Positions 50,174-63,002 of a stretch of 64,000 nucleotides of DNA are shown here, in pieces. The DNA lies in NCBI GenBank assembly GCA_033030425.1, contig JAUFSD010000016.1, positions 558,001-622,000 on the forward strand, written 5' to 3'. Below the pieces are notes generated by a model. It was not told where the DNA came from. It worked only from the letters and a program-made list of their open reading frames with translations, and did not search any database. The position numbers and the translations under genes are program-made. Source of the DNA: Verpa conica (taxonomy: Eukaryota; Ascomycota; Pezizomycetes; Pezizales; Morchellaceae). Position 1 is the first letter of the stretch, and each line of letters begins with the position of its first letter.

Positions 50174-51789
50174 TCATTTCCAATCCCAAACCTGGGCCAA
50201 GAAATGAGCCATGTTGACCCGCTTGTTCTTCATCTCAATAATCCAAGGATGTTCCAACATCCTCCATGGGCTAGCTCGTCTTGCTGTATCTTTCTCAAGA
50301 CTATATGACTAAGTTAGCACTGAAAGTGGTAAAATTGGGACTTGGGGCAAACATACCAACAACGAATGAAATATTTAAAATTTTCACTCCACTTAATTCC
50401 GAGATGTGGTTCGTCTTTCAGTTCGGGAATTGGCTGTCGGACGATGTAAGTAAGAAGGTCGATTAAGCCAGCACGTCCACCACTATCGGCCTCATTTCCA
50501 AATGGGAAACGATGCTGAGCGACCTCGAGGAGGGTGACCCCAAGAGACCAGACATCGGAGGTTATTGTATAAGAATGACCTTGAATTCTTTCAGGCTGTA
50601 TCAAAAAGTCAACAAAAGAAACACTGGGTTGTGCATAGGTAAAGGTTAGCATACAGCCATGTAATAGGATGTACCAATGAAGGTATCCGCATTGCCCTTA
50701 GAGCCAATGAGTTCGCCGGAAACACCGAAATCGCATAGTTTAACTTGTCCGTTTCTGCATAAAAGGATGTTTGAAGGTTTGATATCTATTTTATTGTTAG
50801 TAGACTATATATAAAAAATCTTGATTAGAATCACGAACCTCGATGGATAATCTTCCTTCCACTCAGGTACGTTAACCCTTCCAACACGCCCTCCGCAATC
50901 TTTCCCAATACTTTTTCTCCAGTCCTACCCTCTAGCTTCTTCACCTCTCTGTAGATACTATCCAAGCTCCCACCTTCACAGAACTCCATTATAATTGAGA
51001 TAGTTGCAGAGGAGACATCCATAAATGCACCGTGGTATTTACAAATGTATGGTGATGAACACTCCTTGTTAAAACTGAGTTCTCGGAAGATTTGTTTCTT
51101 AACTTCAGGGTTGGGATCTGTGGTAATAATCTAGTCGGGTTGTTCCATGTCAATAAAAATGTTTCAGATAACGACCCGATACGGCTCAGGAATGCGGGGC
51201 ATACCTTCATAGCAAAGACTGTTTTCCCACCCTTTAGTCTGCATCGTGTCACAGCACCTCCAGCACCCTCTCCTAGACTTCCCAATTCTACAATTCTATC
51301 ATTCTCACTAGCCTTCTTCCACCCTTCATCATCAAGATCATCCACATCCAGACTCTCGTTCTCCCAATCTATACTTCCACGACGGTCAGGTCCTTCGTGA
51401 ATCGCAGACCCGTTGCCGTTCCCAGTTGTATCAGGTGAGTTCCGCACTTGATTTCTCAATCCCATAGCAAAGCCCAAAGCTGCATATTGTTGGTTTGCCC
51501 CAGCCACAGGACTTGCATATGATGGTGTACGCTGTTGTTGAACAGGACGTAGCGAAAGAGGGGCTGGGTTTCCAGGGGTCGCTAGACTCAGTTTTGGTGG
51601 GCCACGTCCACTTCTAGGTTGAGGAGGTCCTAGGATCGGTGGGGCAAAGCCATTGTTGAGTTGAGTATTAAGTTGGGGAACAGGTTGGGGAACACCATTA
51701 CTGGATGACCCTGGGATTGAAAGCCCGAGACGAGGGGGGCCTCGTGAAGGAACCGGCGCTCGTAGAAGTGGGACTTGTGCTGTAGACAT
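50174..51789 (-). CDS. MKK1: Cell-wall-integrity MAP kinase kinase (Mkk1/Mkk2, MkkA type)
   Basis: Five exons: 51205-51789, 50839-51130, 50655-50785, 50357-50595 and 50174-50300. Introns are 74, 53, 59 and 56 nt, and 1374 nt encode 457 residues. A proline-rich N-terminus ([21 protein letters not shown]) resembles MAPK docking regions. The kinase domain (about 165-445) has the Gly loop LGEGAGGAV, the catalytic Lys in FAMK, HRDIKPSN, DFG, and an activation loop with Ser and Thr before [24 protein letters not shown] and the typical end [14 protein letters not shown] follow. The loop and tail match the Pezizomycotina MkkA branch rather than Pbs2 or Ste7. It should act between the Bck1 MAPKKK and the Slt2 MAPK. 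The catalytic Asp codon is split by the second intron (phase 1). Confidence 0.94.
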
Positions 51790-54700
51790 TTTGTAGAGCA
51801 GATAGTTGCAAGAAAGAAAGAGTGTAAGGTATCCCGGATGCCCTTAGGATAGTATAGGGCAGTGCGGGGAAAGGAGAAGGGGAAAAGTGTGACAGTGATA
51901 TGATAACCTGAACTACAGAAAAGAGATCAGTCGGAGATACCGAACAAGTCGCCAGTAAATAGAGACGTACTTTGCTCCTATCGATGGTATAATAAATAAT
52001 GATGATGGAATAGTATTTTACAGCGGAGCGCAGGCAAAAAACTTTGATTTTCACAATAACAAAAGCAAGGGAACTATGAATCAGAAAGTGGCGAAACGAT
52101 GGTTGGGGCCGTCTAGACTATTTATCTCGCCTTTGGGGGTCGGGAGGACTGCCGTGAAGTCGAGACGACGTGTCGCTATGCTCGGTTAATGCTATCGTGG
52201 GGATGATGGGATGTGAGTTCTTGTCTGAGCGGCCAAGGTGGGGGACTAATGCAGTTATGCTTATGCTAGAGACAGAGGCGAAGGCGAAAGAGAGGTACAG
52301 GCGAGCTAGGAGTGGACGACTAGGCAAGCAGCTCAGAACCAGAACGAGAGGAGCCGCCGTGAGATATGGTGATGGCTGGGCTGGGTGGTGTTGATATGGT
52401 GATAATGGGACTCAAGTTGGGCGGGCGAGCGAGGGAAATTCTTACGAGGCCGGATATCCGCCGGGATATCTATCTATCTAGACTGCTAGATGGACAGCCG
52501 TGATACGTAGGCGTTGTTTCTTTTGTTTGTTCGATGAACAACAGGGCACAACAGCAAATCCCAGTGTTATGGAGCAAAAAGAGGCGAGGAGGGGGCGTCG
52601 GGGGGGGGATAAAGGTGGAGGGGGTGGAGACACGCCCACGGCTGGGAAGGACAAGACCAGACACTGGAATAACCTAGACATATCAGACACCTCTATTCAG
52701 ATCTCCTGATGGGGGAGGAGCACGCCGCAACCCGCTCCATGGCACCCCCGCCGTGTGCATTGTATGCTCTTGTGTGTATCGTATCATACAGCTCGCCAAA
52801 ACCTATGTACGCACAGATAGATACTTGGTTTTACGTAGTGATTCGTTCATGCCTATCAAGCTCAAGTCTTTCCCGTCAAATTGCCACTCTCCCTGCGTGA
52901 AATGTCTTCCTGCCCTTTTATTGAACCATATAGAGATGCCTCCTGTTTGCCTACTAACTACTTCCCCGGCAGCGGTAAAGGGAGGCCGAATAGCCTTGTC
53001 TTCGTAAAGTCTTCAGTCACTGATCCCGCCCTGCCCACAAATTATTCCCCAGGTCTCATTTGATCTGACCAACCCGGCATCAGTGGCCTCGTCACTAATT
53101 GGTGCGGGCCTAGGCAGTGACGCTACATACCTTGGGGATCTTCACATTTGGTGGTGTCGGAACTTGGAAAGCATAAGATATCAAGGTTCCAGCTAGATAC
53201 GTTTTGGGTTTTCGGTGTGTCGGAAATCGAGATCCAGACATGAACAGCGTTTGTGCCCTCCCGTTCTTCCCCTCCCCCTCATCCAACGAGCCTCACCGTC
53301 CGAAACGCTCGGGTGCCCCTGACTTTGGATGGATAAGCGCCGCATGTGTTTCAGCCTGTCTTACGACTGCATGTACCATGTTTCCCAACGATTGTTTTGG
53401 CGAATCGGAGAAACAGAAGATTCCCAGCTGAATGATTCATGGAATAAAGTTCGGGATCATTGGACTCGGTTGTCAGCATTTCTATGCTTCTCGATTTCCA
53501 TCTCATCTGGTCTCTAGATATTTGTAGATGATGCGCCGGTGGCTTTAAGGTTTAGGTTTCTCTCGGACCGTTGTGTGGCACGGAACCAACGTTGTAACAG
53601 GCAGCGCGCGGTTGCGGTAATAGAGCGAAGAAAGAATGCGTTACCTGGAAGAGCGAGGAACAACGATAGAGTGTGTCATACAGGACGTATAGTACGTCTT
53701 TAGCTTCCGCTGACCAAAGGGGAAACCTTTCTTGAAGGTTCCGTCTAGGCATCAGTCACCAGACCCACGGAACTATCACCGTCAACCCAGTCCGGTGGGA
53801 CCCTCAGTAGTAGAGATAGTCCTACAAAATGCCGCGTGCTCAAGAGTAGAATTGGCTTTTGCAGGACGAAACCCCCAGGATTTGAAAAGAAGGCTATACA
53901 TATACTACGGGTTATATAACGCCTGACTTAAAACCTCAAAAAAGAAAAAACTGAAGGCCCTACTACCATAGCAGGTCCGGACTAGCCTTGGAAGTCATTT
54001 TGGACGAAAGACAGAAAGGAGACGCCACGCGAGAAAGTGATTTGATAACTATCAGGTGGCTTGAGACTCCTCTACCACGGAAACTTCTAAACATCTATAG
54101 TTTAAGGTTAATACTGAAGCGGGAGGCTGAGACGCACCATCAAGACTAGCCTTAGTATAAAGAGATAAGGCGGAAAAGTTATATCAGATGAGAAATAACT
54201 GGACCCGCATACAGCCCGCCGGAAACGAGTGACAAACAGTGAATGCAGCCTTATGGCTTCACGATCGTGACGATCTTCCGCTAGGAAAATGCCAAGTTCA
54301 GCCCAGCTGTGCTAACGGAAAAACTTATAAGTCAGTCTATTACCCCGCAGCCCGGAACCCTCCATGTGCCTTAATGGACCTTGGGTACCTCGAAGAATCG
54401 AACTGCATAATGGTCTATGTGTCAAACAACTCGGTTCCACGAACATCTTGCATATCGCGACATACCTAAGCGGCTCCCAAGTCCCTGGTATGCATGATCA
54501 ATACTCTACCACATTTTTTTATTTGCCGTGGCAAGCCTTACCATGTAATACCGAATATCGGCAGCCTTGTTTAAACTAGTCACGATGGCCGAGAGGCCAT
54601 ACAAAGTACTAAACAGACCATAGGCAACCATCGTTCTCATCGAAGGGTTTATCTTATCTATATCTTCACGTCCACCAATACTAGGCGCATTGGTACATTC

Positions 54701-57081
54701 TTTTTGTACTGCTACGTGTTGCCTAGTGCGGGGTTCGCGGGGCTATTTCCTCGGGATCTACCATTTATGTTGCTATGGTAGCCTACCTACATACCTGTAG
54801 AAGTGATATGAAGAACAGATCTACAGCTAGCAAAAAGGTATTAAAGTGCTTGTTTAACCCAATACCGGAACCGTACGCCCACGGACGTTTAGCTCCACAG
54901 AGAAACTCCTAAGTCTATCCCAAATTTTCTACACCGCTCGAAAACACTCTTTCTAGCGTCTAGAGGCAATGACCATGACTTCTAATTTGTTCACTGTCCA
55001 CCTGGACTCTGAGCGATATGATCGGTGCTGCACCCAAGGTAGCGACTCCCTTCCGGAAGTGACTGCCTTGCCCCTGGCCACGTCACGGCCCCGGTATTTC
55101 TAACGTACTGTGCAACCCAGGTTCCCGTGATCTTGGTTCTAATATTCGGGCCGAAAAGTTCCCGAAGGCATGTAGATTGTAGATCAGTTTGACATGTGAA
55201 CTACGATCCCATGCAATGGTGATCAGAGCGGTTCGGTGCATAACGTTACGAGATGACTTTAATCCAGTGTATAACATGTCTCTATCACAAAGTCACCGGG
55301 GAATCTCCACAAATCCTTGGCTCAATCTTCAGCTGAGCATCAATAGGTGCCGAACCTTATTGCAACCATCACCTTCTCCAGGCGCCATGTACGGCTGAAA
55401 TCAAGCCACTACTCTACCTACTTTTGAGTAGCGGGGGAAATGAAAGGAGGATTTTTTTATTTTTTTTAGTGAGAGCAAGATGCGTATAGTAGGGAGCAAA
55501 AGTTCTGAGGCGCAGATTTGGAATACAATATATTCAAATCCCCAGCTATCAGTAAGCCTAAAAGTCTCGGAAACAATCTCAGCTGGGTTTACGACATCGT
55601 GGCAGGAGGTTTCTGGGATACTACCCTAGCGATGCTCAATTGGTTTACATCAGTTTCTAGGACTCGAGGAAATGTGACCCCTCAATAGAATTTAAGCATT
55701 CACATATTCTCTATGGGTCTCACCTAGTTTACCTCATTGGTTAAATTTTAGGGGGGGCTGAGGATCTAGTCGCCTTACAAGCACATATTACATATAGATT
55801 ATATAATTGAACTTTTGTTAAGACCTGTGATCCATTGTTTCAGATATTGTTGCATAAATGAGGTGTGGAGGATCAAGTTTGTCGGATACGGTGAAGATAA
55901 AAAATGTTACACTATAACTAATCACCTACACAACTTAGGCGTTGGTGCTTTTAGCTCCCCTATCTGTATGATGAGAGTGGTGATTATGATGACGACGATG
56001 AAGATCTGCTGTTGAGTATCGGAATTTTACTCGATGTCGAATTGGTATAACGGCCGGGTGGTGGGGTATCTGAGGCAGTTTCACCTAGATTAAGACCATT
56101 GCCAAGCGTTTACCTGCACTGAAAAGCCGCACTTCTAAATCTTCATATTCCTGCTAATAAGTCTACCCAAAACCAATACGTATGCTTTACAGATAAATAA
56201 TCAAAATAGATTTGTATCCCATACTCACACATGTTAGGGTACGAGTGTGAACACAAACGAGGCCTACGACCTCGTGCTTTTAGTCCCAGCTACATGTAGT
56301 CCTAGAAAAAACCACTTATGTCCAAGAGACACTGGCCCTAAATTCCTGCACTCTTCTGTTTAGTGATACACCAGAGGCGGAGTGGAGGACATAAATCCAT
56401 ATGTAGTTTATTTGCTATACCTATAGCGGATAAAAAATACCTACATCGCAAGTATAGGCTAGTCATCACATTATTCGCTGAAATAAAACCAGATCCAATT
56501 CTCAATGGGCCATACTCCAGCCATCAACTCTACTCTGATGGACCATTTTAGATGCACGCTTCGGAAACTTCCATAATTTGTGAGCTATTAATATTTGTGG
56601 GACTTCAGTCATGTACTATCACTTGTATGAGCCCGTCCCCACACCTCTATGTGGAATACATGTATTTCATATGACATCATGGGTAATCACTCGATCACAG
56701 AGTCCAGAGGCCGCAGAATCTAGATGTTTTATTGAAAACTTGCTGTAAACACTCAAAGATTTAAACAACCAAAACAGACATTTCTTGGTATTTAATCTTC
56801 CTCAATTATTATGAAGCCACCCAAGAATAAAATATGGGTATATAACCCTAACCCTAACCCTAACCCAACCCGTCATCATTGATGGTGTGCTGGCACTCCT
56901 GCTTTGTTCTGAAAAACAGATTACTTATCAACACCCCGCCATCTCCATAACCCCTCCATCTTCATCCTAATATCCCAGAAATAACCATCTTCCTCAAGAG
57001 CTAAAGCTAGCTTGTATTGTACTGAGGGATTGAACGCTTCAATTATCCTTCTCTTCTGGTCCCCCACTGCCCCGCAGTCCA
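51790..57081. other. 5.3-kb gap between divergent MKK1 and the F-box/ankyrin gene
   Basis: The MKK1-proximal 400 bp likely hold its promoter and leader. Sequence up to about 53500 is mixed in composition, and from 53900 it becomes AT-richer with stops in all frames. No protein family or RNA gene could be supported. Near the right end lies a telomere-like array at 56843-56866. Confidence 0.45.
56843..56866 (+). repeat. Interstitial telomere-like repeat (TAACCC)4
   Basis: Four perfect TAACCC units are followed by a shortened AACCC. Read on minus this is TTAGGG, the common telomere unit of filamentous ascomycetes. It lies 215 bp before the F-box/ankyrin gene. Confidence 0.85.
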
Positions 57082-57999
57082 ATGTCCCTTCTAGCCCTTC
57101 CCAACGAACTTCTCCTCCAGATTGGAACTTATCTCGATACCCCCTCATCTCCAACCCTCCCCCTCGCTCTTCCTCCGCTAATAAGAACCTCTCGTCGACT
57201 ACAAATACTCCTAACCCCCCTTCTTTACTCACATGCACTCCACAACCCGGACCGTGCTAGAACTGCACTCTTCTGGTCTGCAGCCCTCCCGCACACCCCT
57301 CTCCTCCGCCTACTACTGGAATCTGGTCCTGAGTTTGATATCTGTGCTCTCTCTGGCGCCATCCTCCATTCTGCTCCAGCACCGTGCAGTGATGTGGTTC
57401 TCCGCCGAGTCCTAGACGCCGGGCCGAACCTTAATGTTGAGTTTAGAGGCCGCACAAGTGCATTAACCTGGTCCATTGGAACTAGACACAATAAACTTTG
57501 CCGTCTCCTCCTCGAAAAAGGTGCCGGCGTAACCCACAAACTTGACCCACACGACTCAAAACCACTCCACATTGCAACGTATCGCTCCAACGTTACGGCA
57601 GTACGCCTAATTCTAGCTCATGGGGCCGCGGTAGATGACCGCTGGGGAATCCGCAATCGCACCCCACTTCATATTGCGGTGTTATCGCACCATGAGAAGG
57701 CGACAGCAGTAGATCTTGTTAGATTATTATTGAGCTATGGAGCTGATGTAAGGGCGCGGGACCAGACCGGGAGTACCCCATTGTTGCTAGCAGCAACTAA
57801 TGGCAATGAGGGAGTTGTGAAGTTATTGTTGGATGCGGGGGCAGATGTTAATGAGAGGAGGGAAGATGTGAGGAATATCCCTCCGATGGTAGAACCTGAG
57901 AGGATTATGAGGATTTTAAGGGAGAGGGGCATGGGGACGGTGATGGGAATGGGAATGGGAATGGGGATGGGGATGGGGATGGAAGAGAGATGGGAGTAG
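57082..57999 (+). CDS. F-box-like protein with about six ankyrin repeats
   Basis: A single exon of 305 codons. The N-terminus MSLLALPNELLLQIGTYLD is F-box-like (about residues 4-45, then PPLIRTSRRL). Ankyrin-type repeats follow to about 275, the clearest being SKPLHIATYRSNVTAVRLIL, RTPLHIAVLSHHEK and GSTPLLLAATNGNEGVVKLL. The first two are degenerate. The tail is a run of six Met-Gly pairs and EERWE. F-box proteins recruit substrates to SCF ubiquitin ligases; here both the F-box and that role are inferred, and no partner gene is nearby. This architecture is common and expanded in Pezizomycotina. The C/G-rich, Arg/Leu-coding first half differs in composition from the AT-rich flanks. Confidence 0.8.
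   Translation: MSLLALPNELLLQIGTYLDTPSSPTLPLALPPLIRTSRRLQILLTPLLYSHALHNPDRARTALFWSAALPHTPLLRLLLESGPEFDICALSGAILHSAPAPCSDVVLRRVLDAGPNLNVEFRGRTSALTWSIGTRHNKLCRLLLEKGAGVTHKLDPHDSKPLHIATYRSNVTAVRLILAHGAAVDDRWGIRNRTPLHIAVLSHHEKATAVDLVRLLLSYGADVRARDQTGSTPLLLAATNGNEGVVKLLLDAGADVNERREDVRNIPPMVEPERIMRILRERGMGTVMGMGMGMGMGMGMEERWE
57943..57978 (+). repeat. In-frame hexamer repeat (ATGGGR)6
   Basis: Six ATGGGA/ATGGGG units near the 3' end of the F-box/ankyrin gene, in frame and coding Met-Gly from about residue 288. Three A-type units are followed by three G-type units. Confidence 0.9.
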
Positions 58000-58992
58000 A
58001 GACTATAGGGGTGGAGACTGGGCTGGTGGCATGAGGCTGAGGATTTGGAAATGATTAGGAAATCACGAGAGATATCTGGTCCTATAATCGCCCGTTACAC
58101 GCCAAAGAAATTAGACTGATCACCAAGGCCCCCACCGCAAAGGTCTCACTAGCTCATGAGCTTCGTTGTCATAGTTTTGATTGCCCGCACAATTACTGAA
58201 CTTGCTCAATTAACAAGATAGTCTAACCTATCATTTCTTAGGTATTAAAGGGACATTAAAGTTGATGGGATGGTATCTCCTAGTGACAGTTACTGGCAAA
58301 TTAGATTAATGATAATGTATTTCTTATTACCTATTTCAGCTTCCAGATTTTTACCTGCTTCTCTTAAGTACTAGGTTTCATCTTTTTAAAAATGATATTC
58401 TATATTACTGATTTCTATTTAATTATCTTCTACCTTTTTAATTTTTAGGGCTAGGTGAAAAGCACATGTGTTCTTATTTCAATCTTTCCTTAGACATAAA
58501 CTGATGAGTAAAACAGCCGTCACAACAAAGACTCTTGTGTATGCAACGCATGTATTGAATATACTCAAGTACCAGCTAGAGTACTCCATGAGAATCTAGG
58601 GCTTCTAAAAAACCTCTAGAATTGTAGCTCTCATTAATTAAATAGTGGTGTTGTAGTAATATCAATTGTGTGAACGTTACTGGTACCCATAGCTTGTGGG
58701 TATCGGTAGTTTTTGTCCCCAACAATACCATGCTATCCTCTTCTCATAAAAAGTGCTAGAGTCGATACTACTATACGAACATGTAGCTACGTACGAGGCT
58801 CAGTAAAAAAAAGCTGCTATGTACTCTGAACCCTCTTAACCATAGTAGTAATGTAAATATTTATCAAGCTGATTTGTAACTAATTACAGGACAGCTAGTA
58901 TACTAGTTTGGTCTAAAGATTGTGCTTAAATTTGGTAATATAAGTCAACTCTACATGTAGTATAATCTACCTCGAATTGATATTATGATTAA

Positions 58993-59014
58993 TCTATCTA
59001 TCTATCTATCTATC
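58993..59014 (+). repeat. (TCTA)5 microsatellite
   Basis: Five TCTA units in AT-rich non-coding sequence, followed by TCC. Confidence 0.85.
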
Positions 59015-61589
59015 CAAAATTATTTATGATTAATTCATTCAATCAGTCCTGAAGCGCTCCACGTGCTACCGAGTAATTTCTCATGACTAAAATTCATGTA
59101 GCACTGTCCCTAGGAAAAGTGCTACTATATTTGCCAATTAGTCTTAGGAAAGTATATTATAAGCTAGCAATAATTATTCTATGCACTTTAGCGGTTTAAG
59201 TCCAACTTTTTTTAATAAATATGGATCTTTACTGGTCACTCGTATACCTATAATACACGGCTTTTTAGTAGTAAACCGCCCCCTACTTTCAGCAAATTCA
59301 GGCCACTGCCACAATACAGAATTAAATTCCATTAACCCCATAACCCTAAATACATCATTCTTAACATTACTATACTTTAGACTTGCATCAGCTGATGATT
59401 TACTTTGTCTTGGTTTGCGCTGCTGTGTAAACATTACGGAAGATTTTCTTATTTCTGAGTGTGTACGACTTATACCAAGAGTTATGACCAGAATACATAA
59501 GAAAGGGCTACGTACTCGTATTCTTCTCATGGGCGGGGAGATCCATGACGCGCGGTTCGCCATCGTGACGTTGCCTCGCTAGTCACTGTTCGAGTGATTA
59601 TCCATGAGCATGAGCTACATTTCAGGTACGGTAACGCACTAGGTCTAAAACCATGGAAGTCGTTCCGAGCATCTTCCGGCTTTGACAACGACAAAAAGGA
59701 ACCCTACTACTGCACAGTATGATTATCTAGGCGTGTACAAATGCTTCCTTGCTCCGAGGTTATCCCGAGCCCCGATAAAATAGTCGCTAGCATGGATGCC
59801 ACGATTCTTTAGGCATGTACAGAATCCTCCTATCCCGATACCCCCCGTAATAGAGATCGGAAACCGGAGTTCCTTCTCCTATAGTCAACCGACCAACAAA
59901 ATTTAGTGATATTTCCTCCTTGATACTGTTACGATTGTAAAGGATAAGAGAAAGTTTGCTGTTATCTATAGGTAGATATTCTAGACGGTAACCCCCTCCC
60001 CTGGTGGGGGATCGACACTACTGCATGGAGCGGTTACAGTTTCCAATAAATTAAAAACGGCTCTGTCGGCTGTTTTCAGACACTTTAACCAACCCTGGAT
60101 AGGCGCACGGGTCACCGGGGGGGACCTGGGCGGGCCGTCCGTTTATCACTTGCCGTAGGTAACTCACTCGATAGGATATCGCAAAGAACAACAGGCTCTG
60201 GACTTGCGGGGTGAGATGTATAAAATAGTATGCTCGGTCTCAAATTTACAAACACTGTTTAGTATTATTAAGAGGGTTGAGGCTTGAGGGCGCCACTTAT
60301 TTTTGACGAATTGATTTCTTGTGGTTTCGCACAGTTTCATTTTGTGGGATGAGCATTAAGATCAACGCCTGAGACTTTTGGCTATTGTTTCGTAATAAGC
60401 CGTGCTCGGCTTGGTATCGAGCTCCCAGGATTGGCGACCGGTTGCACTTTCGCTTCCGGCGTATGGCACGATAATCTTATTATTATTATAGTTAAAGTAG
60501 TAAAATCTTAAAGCAGTCGATGAGCGCCATTCTCGGTCTCTAATTTCCTCTTTGGAATACTTAGAAAGTAAGGCTGACCAGTACCTATTATCCAGACAAA
60601 TGGACTGACGAGCAGCGTTCGATCACCGAAAAGTCCTTCCACCACAATATCTTATGGTTTAATACAACGGAGTTACAAAAAAAAGTCAAGTGATTCTCAA
60701 TAATGGGGTTTCTCTCCTTTCCATTACTCTACGTACTATACCCCACAACATCCTACCTACCCGAGTGGACGATCTAAAAGCGCACTTATCCTTGATCTGT
60801 TACACAGATATATATCCTACTTGTGTAACCCCATATATAATGGCCTGTTCACCTCTGCAATATTGCGATAGGCTGAAGTAGTAAATATTTTAAGCAACCT
60901 TTGTATAGAACCAAAGTAATAAATGGCTAGGGGCGCAAGGAAGCGCGCGTCATATATCGGGAAAGCAGCCTTGGTGGTGAATTTCCAACATGAACTAGTT
61001 ATAAGGCATGCATGACTAGCGAAGCACCATATAGCTTCAACCTTGGAACATAAGAATATCGTGGGGAAATCCTTTATTTTAAACTCAAAAAGAAAGCAAA
61101 TTTACAATCAATTATCGGAATTGATAGTTTACTATGGGGAGAAAAGCTTATATACAAGTTGTATAAGAAGTATATAGCACCCTGTATGGAATTTGTTAGG
61201 AGACCTTGGGCCGTTAAAATAGCTTGTAATAACTCCTAATAAAATATATAAGGCTAAGAATACAGAAATTAGTCTTAGAGCTCTGAGGAATTATCTTTAA
61301 TAAAAAAGTAGCTAGGCAATAGGTAGATCTAGAGAAAATATGTAGAACATGAGTAGGCAGTACTTCGTGCTCGTTGAGCCCAAAGTGCCTAGAAGATGCG
61401 ACCCCTTCAATAAAAATTGGTTTTCAGGCAACAAGCCATATTCATCGATCTGGGTCTTTAAATGTAGGAACTACATAAGATATGTTGGAATATACCCACT
61501 CAATAAGACCTTTCTGCGCCTAGCCCCTTCGTCTGTATAAACACACACACAAAATTCTCCTATAAGGATATATATAGAATTAGAGCTGC

Positions 61590-61720
61590 GTCGTACCCTT
61601 ATAGGGCAAGTATTCTTATATAGTAGGCCTAGAACATACAATATAATACATGCCAAGACCGGGCGTACGTCCTCTTAAAAGCCAAATATTCTTATAGCCC
61701 AAATCTCTATAACATGGTTT
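61590..61720. mobile_element. Degraded relative of the MITE at 6123-6292
   Basis: Shares CTTATAG, GTATTCTTATA, CCGG and AATATTCTTATAGCCC blocks in the same order as the right half of the 6.1-kb element. The CAG...CTG ends are not recognisable, so this is only a likely relic. Confidence 0.4.
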
Positions 61721-62525
61721 ACTATACTATAATTTTAGCCAATCATAGTGCCTTCTGCGGTGACTTAACATCAGGGGGGCATATGTGCCGTCATTGAGAA
61801 ACATACGCCACATTTGTATACCTACGAGATCTAGGAGAAGAATGGAGACAGATGTTAGTTTGGGCCAGGCCCATCTAGTTGTCAGATTGGTCTGGCCCGT
61901 ATATGCGGCCCAGGCTTGTCTAGGCCATAATACTTAATGATCTAGGCTACGCTGGCCCAAGTCAACCTTTAGGGGGAATGCTTTTTCGGGTGTACGGACT
62001 TCAGCTGAGTATTAGATTTTATCCATAGGGTAAGTCTTGATCACTGATATACTTAGGAGAAATAAAAACCAAGATTTGGTATTGATAACTATCCTTACGA
62101 CCTTTAAGAGAGAAATATATGTAGATGAGAGCTGTTGATGTATTAATTGAAGGACATGACGCGGCCGGGTAACAACGAGAAGTTGCGCTTAACTAGAGGA
62201 ACGGTCAACCTACTTAGTTGCGATCTGGTGATGTTGACGCTGACGGAAGCCCCTAGAGTTTCCATGGAGGAAACAACGCTTAGGGGTAACTGACACAAAA
62301 TCGATGAGCACCTTCCGTACTCCCAGGAAAGAGCCGAAGTAGGAACCCGGATGCCTTTCTTGAAGTTGATGCCTAAGTATTACGAAACAGCTGTTGAGTA
62401 AGAAAGTAGAAGGTGCATCTGTACTGTAACTTGGAAAGTGTACATATATTTCAGGCTATGCATTCTAATCTACGTCATTAGCCCATTCGTCAATATTTTG
62501 GTGTAGAGCTTTTGACCTTGGGCCA

Positions 62526-63002
62526 TTATAGAATTTGGGGTCGTTCGATGCGGTTCGGACTTTGTGCCCCCGGGTCGTGTGATAGTGGGGGTCTTGGCGG
62601 GCTTGTTTTTTTTTTTGCGAACCTTCTTGTTGCTTTTTTGTTTAGGCGCCGAAATTCTTGAGGGCTGGATCTTGTACCTGAGGTCTTACTAAAGAAGAGT
62701 TGAGATTTAAGGCGAAGTACTTGGACGAGACTGCAGGTACGAGTAGTATGTACCGGTGCTACTCGGTCAGAGGATTGACTGGCTGATGCTCTAGCACCCC
62801 TTCCGTGGGATTTGATATGAGGATTTGCAGTCAGATATGCGGAGTAGTCACCTTGCTCCCCGCGCTGGCCGATCGGCTGGAAAGAAGAGGCGGGGGGGGT
62901 AAGGAGGATGGCAATGCGCAAGTAAGGCAGATCATGTTTCCTTTTATTTTTTCTGTTGTTGTTGATAGGGGATCTACTGGTCTCGACTGGGCTGTAAACC
63001 AT
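62526..63002 (-). CDS. Hypothetical 158-residue ORF, weak support
   Basis: An ATG-initiated open frame in a GC-richer patch. The protein is basic and rich in Arg, Ser and Pro (RRLNKKATRRFAKKK near the C-terminus), with no hydrophobic core or known motif. No introns, neighbours or signatures back it up. It may be a chance ORF. Confidence 0.15.
   Translation of the reverse strand: MVYSPVETSRSPINNNRKNKRKHDLPYLRIAILLTPPASSFQPIGQRGEQGDYSAYLTANPHIKSHGRGARASASQSSDRVAPVHTTRTCSLVQVLRLKSQLFFSKTSGTRSSPQEFRRLNKKATRRFAKKKTSPPRPPLSHDPGAQSPNRIERPQIL

Noticed and set aside
54361..54440. tRNA gene on minus, from a GTTCGATTC B-box-like motif
   Set aside because: No acceptor stem, anticodon arm or A box can be paired around it.
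60400..60470. tRNA-like fold with GCCGTGC and GTATGGC ends
   Set aside because: Too short, with no T-loop TTCRA motif. The stem needs two G-U pairs and inner arms are absent.
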